Positions 59,941 to 64,000 of a DNA stretch of 64,000 bases are shown piece by piece. Both the position numbers and the translations under genes were made by a program. Source of the DNA: Pseudomonadota bacterium (GTDB lineage Bacteria; Desulfobacterota; Desulfovibrionia; Desulfovibrionales; Desulfovibrionaceae); NCBI GenBank assembly GCA_023433925.1, contig JAEYTO010000123.1:30785-94784 (forward strand). The letters are read 5' to 3'. Position 1 is the first letter of the stretch. The number at the start of each line of letters is the position of its first letter. The notes beneath the pieces are model-generated. The model searched no databases. It was not told the origin of the DNA and worked only from the letters and a program-made list of their open reading frames with translations.

Positions 59941-61245
59941 ATGCCGCGCAGGCCCGAACTCCTCGCCCCTGCCGGCAACCTGGAGAAGCTCGCCGCGGCC
60001 CTGGCCTACGGCGCGGACGCCGTGTACCTGGGCGGGCCGGGCTTCAACCTGCGCGCCGCCTCCGCGCGCATGTCCTGGGAGCAGGTCGAGGCCGCCGTGG
60101 CCCAGGCCCACGCCGCCAAGGCCCGCGTCTACTTCTGCCTGAACGCCATGCCCCTGCCCCGCGAGCTGCCCAAGGTGGCCGAACACCTGGACCGGCTGAG
60201 CGCCATTCCCGTGGACGGGCTCATCGCGGCCGATGCCGGCGTCATGGCCATGGCCCGGCGGCGCATGCCGCACGTGCCGCTGCACGTGAGCACCCAGGCC
60301 AGCACCATGAGCCACGCCGCGGCCATGGCCTGGCGCGACATGGGCGCGAGCCGCGTGAACCTGGCCCGCGAGCTTGAGCTGCCCGACATCCGCGCGCTCA
60401 TGCACGGCCTGCGCGAGGAGTGCCCGGACATGGAGGCCGAGGTCTTCGTACACGGGGCCATGTGCCTGGCCGTGTCGGGGCGCTGCTTGCTGAGCGCCTG
60501 GCTCACGGGCCGCTCGGGCAACCGGGGCGAGTGCTGCCATCCGTGCCGCTTCGAGTACCGGCCCAGGCCCGGCTCCAGCCTGGAGGTCGAGGAGCGGTTG
60601 CGGCCCGGCGAGACGACCTGGGAGGTCGAGGAGCTGGACGGCTTCTCCATGATGTTCGCGCCCGAGGACCTCTGCCTGGTCAAGTACGTCCCGGCCCTGG
60701 TCCGCCTCGGCGTGGCCGCGCTCAAGGTCGAGGGGCGCATGAAGAGCCCGCTCTACGTGGCCCAGGTCACGGACGTGTACCGCACGGCCCTGGATGACCT
60801 GGCCGCCGGCCGCTTCCGGCCGCGCCTGTACCTGTCCGAGCTGGCCCTGGCCTCCACCCGGCCCATGGGCACGGGCCTGTTCCTGCCCGGCGCGTGCAAG
60901 TCCGGCCGAAGGGCGCGCTACTTCGATGGCCTGCCCCCCCTGGGCAGCCATGTGCTGGCCAAGGTCGAGAAGCAAATCGGGCCCGATGCCTGGCGTTTGA
61001 GCAGCCGCGGCCGCTGGCGGGCCGGCGCAACCGTGCAGGCCATGCTGCCGGGCCTGCGAAGGCCGGAGCTGCCCGGCCATGCCCTGGAGACCGAGGACGG
61101 CTCGCGCATCGACGTGCTCAACCCCGGCCTGCCGGCCGTGCTGCGCTGCGAGGCCGACTTCCTACGGCCCGGCATCTTCCTGCGCGCCGGGGCCGGGACG
61201 GCCAGGCCCGAATCAGGCTCCCCAGGCGACGGACGCAGGTCCTGA
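59941..61245 (+). CDS. U32 family peptidase / RNA hydroxylation-type protein
   Basis: A 434-residue U32 protein: ELLAPAGNLEKLAAALAYGADAVYLGG (about 6-32) and the signature EVFVHGAMCLAVSGRCLLS (about 167-185) followed by RSGNRGECCHPCRFEY, whose cysteines may hold an Fe-S cluster. VKVEGRMKSPLYVAQVTDVYR-like segment is present. E. coli relatives (RlhA, TrhP) act in hydroxylation of rRNA or tRNA, so the 'peptidase' name is doubtful. The last 30 residues are low-complexity. Confidence 0.87.
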   Translation: MPRRPELLAPAGNLEKLAAALAYGADAVYLGGPGFNLRAASARMSWEQVEAAVAQAHAAKARVYFCLNAMPLPRELPKVAEHLDRLSAIPVDGLIAADAGVMAMARRRMPHVPLHVSTQASTMSHAAAMAWRDMGASRVNLARELELPDIRALMHGLREECPDMEAEVFVHGAMCLAVSGRCLLSAWLTGRSGNRGECCHPCRFEYRPRPGSSLEVEERLRPGETTWEVEELDGFSMMFAPEDLCLVKYVPALVRLGVAALKVEGRMKSPLYVAQVTDVYRTALDDLAAGRFRPRLYLSELALASTRPMGTGLFLPGACKSGRRARYFDGLPPLGSHVLAKVEKQIGPDAWRLSSRGRWRAGATVQAMLPGLRRPELPGHALETEDGSRIDVLNPGLPAVLRCEADFLRPGIFLRAGAGTARPESGSPGDGRRS

Positions 61246-61393
61246 CCCGCCAGGAGCGGCGTTCGCGGCGCGCTCCCGGATGGACGCCCGCCGCGGGCGC
61301 TCCTTTCCTCCACGGCCGATTTGGGTCACAATGGCGCGAAGCTCGGTTTCCACATCACCTTCCGCCCTGGGCGCGGCCCGGAGCAGCCAGACC

Positions 61394-63091
61394 ATGAAAT
61401 TCCTGCCCTCCCAGCTCATGTTCTTCTTCCAGAGCAGGACAGCGCGGCGCAACATCCGCAAGCTGTTGCAGTTCCTGATCATCCTCGTCACGCTCATCTC
61501 CGCCTACAGCGCGACCTTCCACTTCCTCATGGCCATGGAGGGCAAGGACCACAGCTGGCTCACCGGCGTCTACTGGACACTCACGGTCATGACCACCCTG
61601 GGCTTCGGCGACATCACCTTCACCACGGACCTGGGCCGCGCCTTCTCCATCCTCGTGCTGCTCACCGGCGTGGTCTACCTGCTCGTCATGCTGCCCTTCA
61701 CCTTCATCCAGTTCTTCTACGCGCCATGGCTGGAGGCCCAATCCAAGGCCCGAGCCCCGCGCGAGCTGCCGCCAGGCACGTCCGGCCATGTCATCCTGAC
61801 CGGCTTCGATCCCGTGGGAGCGAGCCTCGTGGCCCGCCTCAAGCATTACGGCCAAGACTACGCGATCCTGCAAGCGGACCTGCCCAAGGCCCTGGAGCTT
61901 TACGACCAGGGCTTCCGCGTCGTGGTCGGCGACATGGACGACCCCGAGACCTACCGCCGCCTGCGCGTGGACACGGCGGCCATGGTCTTCGCCAGCAACG
62001 GCGACATGCTCAACTCCAACATCGCCTTCACCGTGCGCGAGCTCTCGGCCGGGGTTCCGGTCATCGCCACGGCCGACGCGGACGAGTCCCTGGACATCCT
62101 CCGGCTCGCCGGCAGCACGCACGTCTTCCAGTTCCCCAAGCTGCTCGGCCAGGCCCTGGCCCGCCGCCTGGTCGGCACGAGCACCCGCAGCAACATCATC
62201 GGCCGCATGGACAGCCTGCTCATCGCCGAGGCCCTGGTCATGCGCACCCCGCTGGAGGGCAAGCGCCTCAAGGACAGCCGGCTGCGCGAGACGACCGGCG
62301 CGAACGTGGTGGGCATCTGGGAGCGCGGCAGGTTCCAGATGCCGCGCCCCGACACGCTCCTGGGTCCGAGCACGGTCCTCGTCCTGGCCGGCACGGACGA
62401 GCATCTCGCGCGCTACGATGAGCTTGTCGGCAGGGCCATGGTCCATCCCGCGCCGGTGCTCATCCTCGGCGGAGGCAGGGTCGGCCTGGCCGCGGCCCGG
62501 GTGCTGGAGGAGCGCGGCGTGCCGTATCGCATCGTGGAGAAGAACCCGAAGCTGGTCGTGGAAGGAGGCAAGTACGTGCTGGGCAACGCGGCCGACCTGG
62601 ATACGCTCCTGGCCGCGGGAATCCGCGAGGCCCCGTCGGTGTTCATCTCCACGCACAACGACGACCTGAACATCTACCTGACCATCTACTGCCGCAAGCT
62701 GCGGCCCGATACGCAGATCGTCAGCCGGGCCACGCTGGACCGCAACGTCAATACGCTCCACGCCGCCGGAGCCGACCTGGTCATGTCCGAGGCCTCGCTG
62801 GGGGCCAGCACCCTCATCAACCTGCTCCGGCCCGACAACCTGCTCATGCTCGCCGAAGGCCTCAACGTCATCCGCATGGCCGTGCCGCCGGCCCTAACCG
62901 GCAAGTCCCTCAAGGAGACAGACATCCGCGCCCGCACCGGCTGCAGCATCATCGCCGTGCGCAATGCCCAGGGCCTGCGGATCAACCCCGACCCGAGCCT
63001 GAGCCTGGGCCCACGCGACGAGATCATCATCATCGGCTCGTCCGAAGCCGAGAAGTGCTTCTTGCGCAGCTATCCCGAGGCGGGCGGCTAG
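61394..63091 (+). CDS. Potassium channel protein with two RCK (TrkA) units
   Basis: A 565-residue ion channel. Two helices (about 25-47 and 83-105) flank a pore with the selectivity filter TTLGFGD (about residue 71), so potassium is likely. Two TrkA_N/TrkA_C pairs follow (about 132-345 and 352-560). The second has a clean nucleotide loop, LILGGGRVGLAAARVLEE; the first reads VILTGFDPVGASLV, with a degenerate glycine loop. The start at 61394 has GGAG 11 bases upstream. It follows the U32 gene by 148 bases. Confidence 0.88.
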   Translation: MKFLPSQLMFFFQSRTARRNIRKLLQFLIILVTLISAYSATFHFLMAMEGKDHSWLTGVYWTLTVMTTLGFGDITFTTDLGRAFSILVLLTGVVYLLVMLPFTFIQFFYAPWLEAQSKARAPRELPPGTSGHVILTGFDPVGASLVARLKHYGQDYAILQADLPKALELYDQGFRVVVGDMDDPETYRRLRVDTAAMVFASNGDMLNSNIAFTVRELSAGVPVIATADADESLDILRLAGSTHVFQFPKLLGQALARRLVGTSTRSNIIGRMDSLLIAEALVMRTPLEGKRLKDSRLRETTGANVVGIWERGRFQMPRPDTLLGPSTVLVLAGTDEHLARYDELVGRAMVHPAPVLILGGGRVGLAAARVLEERGVPYRIVEKNPKLVVEGGKYVLGNAADLDTLLAAGIREAPSVFISTHNDDLNIYLTIYCRKLRPDTQIVSRATLDRNVNTLHAAGADLVMSEASLGASTLINLLRPDNLLMLAEGLNVIRMAVPPALTGKSLKETDIRARTGCSIIAVRNAQGLRINPDPSLSLGPRDEIIIIGSSEAEKCFLRSYPEAGG

Positions 63092-63158
63092 AGAGCCCAC
63101 GAGCGCCGACGTCGGGCGCGACACTTCGCGCGGCGCGCCTCCATGCGCCTTGGTCGCC

Positions 63159-63905
63159 TCAGCCCCGCGCGGCCTCGTCCTCCCGGTTGGCGTGCGGCTC
63201 GTACAGGAACAGCCGCAGGCCGTTGATCCGGCCCTCGACCACCCGGTCACCGTAGCCCACGCCCACGGCGAGCACCGTGCCCCACGGACCCGGCGCGAAC
63301 TCCCCGGCCAGGCGGTCCACGATGAGCGCGCCCGTGGGCGTGACAAGCTCGTCGCGCGCCTGCGTGGGGTACACGGGCTTGCCGGCCATGAGCCTTGCCG
63401 TGGCCGGCGCGGGCAGGGGCAGAGTGCCGTGGGCGCAGACCACGCTGCCCGAGAACCAGGGCAGCGGCGCGCTCACCACGCGCTCGACGCCCAGAACCTC
63501 CAGCCCCCAGAAGGCCCCGAGCACGTCCACGAGCGTGTCCACGGCGCCCACTTCGTGGAAGTGCACGCGCGCGACATCCAGGCCGTGCACCGCGGCCTCG
63601 ACCTCGGCCAGCCTGCGGAAGGCGTCCAGCCCGCGCTCGCGCACGGTTTCGGACAGCGGCAGGCGGTCGATGACGGCCTCGATCTCGGGCAGGTGGCGCA
63701 AAGGCTGCTCCGCCTGGGCCTCGATGCGCAAACCCATGCCGGACAGCCCGCCGACCCGGCGCGGCTCGGCCCGCACGCGCGCCTCGATGCCGGCCTCGCC
63801 CAGGGCTTCGCCCAGGGGAGCGGGGTCCAGGCCCAGGTGACAGAGCGCGGCCAGGAACATGTCGCCGCCGATGCCTCCGGCAAGGTCGAGAAAGATCGCC
63901 CGCAT
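63159..63905 (-). CDS. larC: LarC family protein, N-terminal domain only
   Basis: A 248-residue homologue of LarC (DUF111), the CTP-dependent nickel chelatase that makes the nickel-pincer cofactor of lactate racemase. FLDLAGGIGGDMFLAAL (about 4-20; the DxxxGxSGDM-like motif), HFHEVGAVDTLVDVLGAF (about 117-134) and APLPWFSGSVVCAHGTLPLPAPAT are present. LarC proteins are usually about 400 residues; the C-terminal LarC2 part is missing. In Lactobacillus the two parts arise by programmed frameshift, but no second part follows here. The ATG at 63905 has GGAGG upstream. Confidence 0.85.
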   Translation of the reverse strand: MRAIFLDLAGGIGGDMFLAALCHLGLDPAPLGEALGEAGIEARVRAEPRRVGGLSGMGLRIEAQAEQPLRHLPEIEAVIDRLPLSETVRERGLDAFRRLAEVEAAVHGLDVARVHFHEVGAVDTLVDVLGAFWGLEVLGVERVVSAPLPWFSGSVVCAHGTLPLPAPATARLMAGKPVYPTQARDELVTPTGALIVDRLAGEFAPGPWGTVLAVGVGYGDRVVEGRINGLRLFLYEPHANREDEAARG

Positions 63906-64000
63906 GGGTCCTCCGCGCATTGCGTTGGCCGAAGCCGAAAGGGCCCGGCTTGATTAAGCAAACATCCTGTGACATTAAGAGCATGTACACGCCACATGGC

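Overview
The window is a high-G+C bacterial chromosome segment. Its gene content points to a sulfate-reducing deltaproteobacterium of the Desulfovibrionales. It has a four-subunit 2-oxoacid:ferredoxin oxidoreductase, a complex I-like operon without the NADH-oxidising subunits, HypCDE hydrogenase maturation genes, a TauE/SafE exporter, a PhsA-type molybdopterin enzyme, a LarC-type protein and a lone cobalamin gene. The taxonomic assignment is an inference from gene content; no rRNA, tRNA or CRISPR array was seen.

Layout. 1-5.4 kb: the end of a sensor kinase operon, then single genes (DUF1786, CsaA-like, alpha/beta hydrolase, DUF445, DUF493). 5.6-9.6 kb: a plus-strand polar amino acid ABC transporter with a double-length fused permease and a trailing half-length asparaginase-like gene. 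9.7-11.1 kb: an A+T-richer patch with one methyltransferase and several palindromic repeats. 11.2-15 kb: a minus-strand run deoC-cbiC-S10 peptidase-lipoprotein cytochrome c-zinc ribbon. 15.2-18.3 kb: a second polar amino acid ABC transporter with two separate permeases. 18.7-21.6 kb: korDABC-like genes, converging through strong hairpins on an unknown membrane-anchored protein and a single-chain SucC-SucD fusion (21.9-25.1 kb). 25.3-29 kb: a serine dehydratase remnant, an O-methyltransferase, a secreted unknown and a VgrG-related glycan-hydrolase-like gene behind a possible sigma-54 promoter. 28.9-35.4 kb: hypCDE, yajQ, a solo HSDR_N-like protein, a membrane protein with a TauE/SafE exporter, and an Fe-S electron-transfer subunit.

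35.7-47.6 kb is one minus-strand operon for a complex I-like enzyme: nuoA-B-C-D-H-I-J-K, then a MrpD-type subunit, a small two-helix protein, a second larger MrpD/NuoL-type subunit, nuoM and nuoN. NuoE, F and G are absent from the cluster, and four antiporter-like subunits are encoded instead of three. A cytoplasmic PhsA/PsrA-type molybdopterin oxidoreductase is divergent from nuoA, and a DmsB/PhsB-like four-cluster protein lies just past nuoN. 50-58.8 kb carries small regulators and unknowns, comB, DUF3108, tatD, two glycosyltransferases, two Hsp20 genes and a Trm112-like gene. 59-64 kb carries a PHP phosphoesterase, a U32 peptidase, a TrkA-domain potassium channel and an N-terminal-only LarC.

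Working together: KorDABC would form succinyl-CoA and reduced ferredoxin from 2-oxoglutarate, and SucCD could recover the CoA bond energy. The complex I-like enzyme could oxidise reduced ferredoxin or another low-potential donor while moving ions. Interspersed palindromic elements of several families recur between genes, mostly at the 3' ends of minus-strand genes where they probably act as terminators or mRNA ends.
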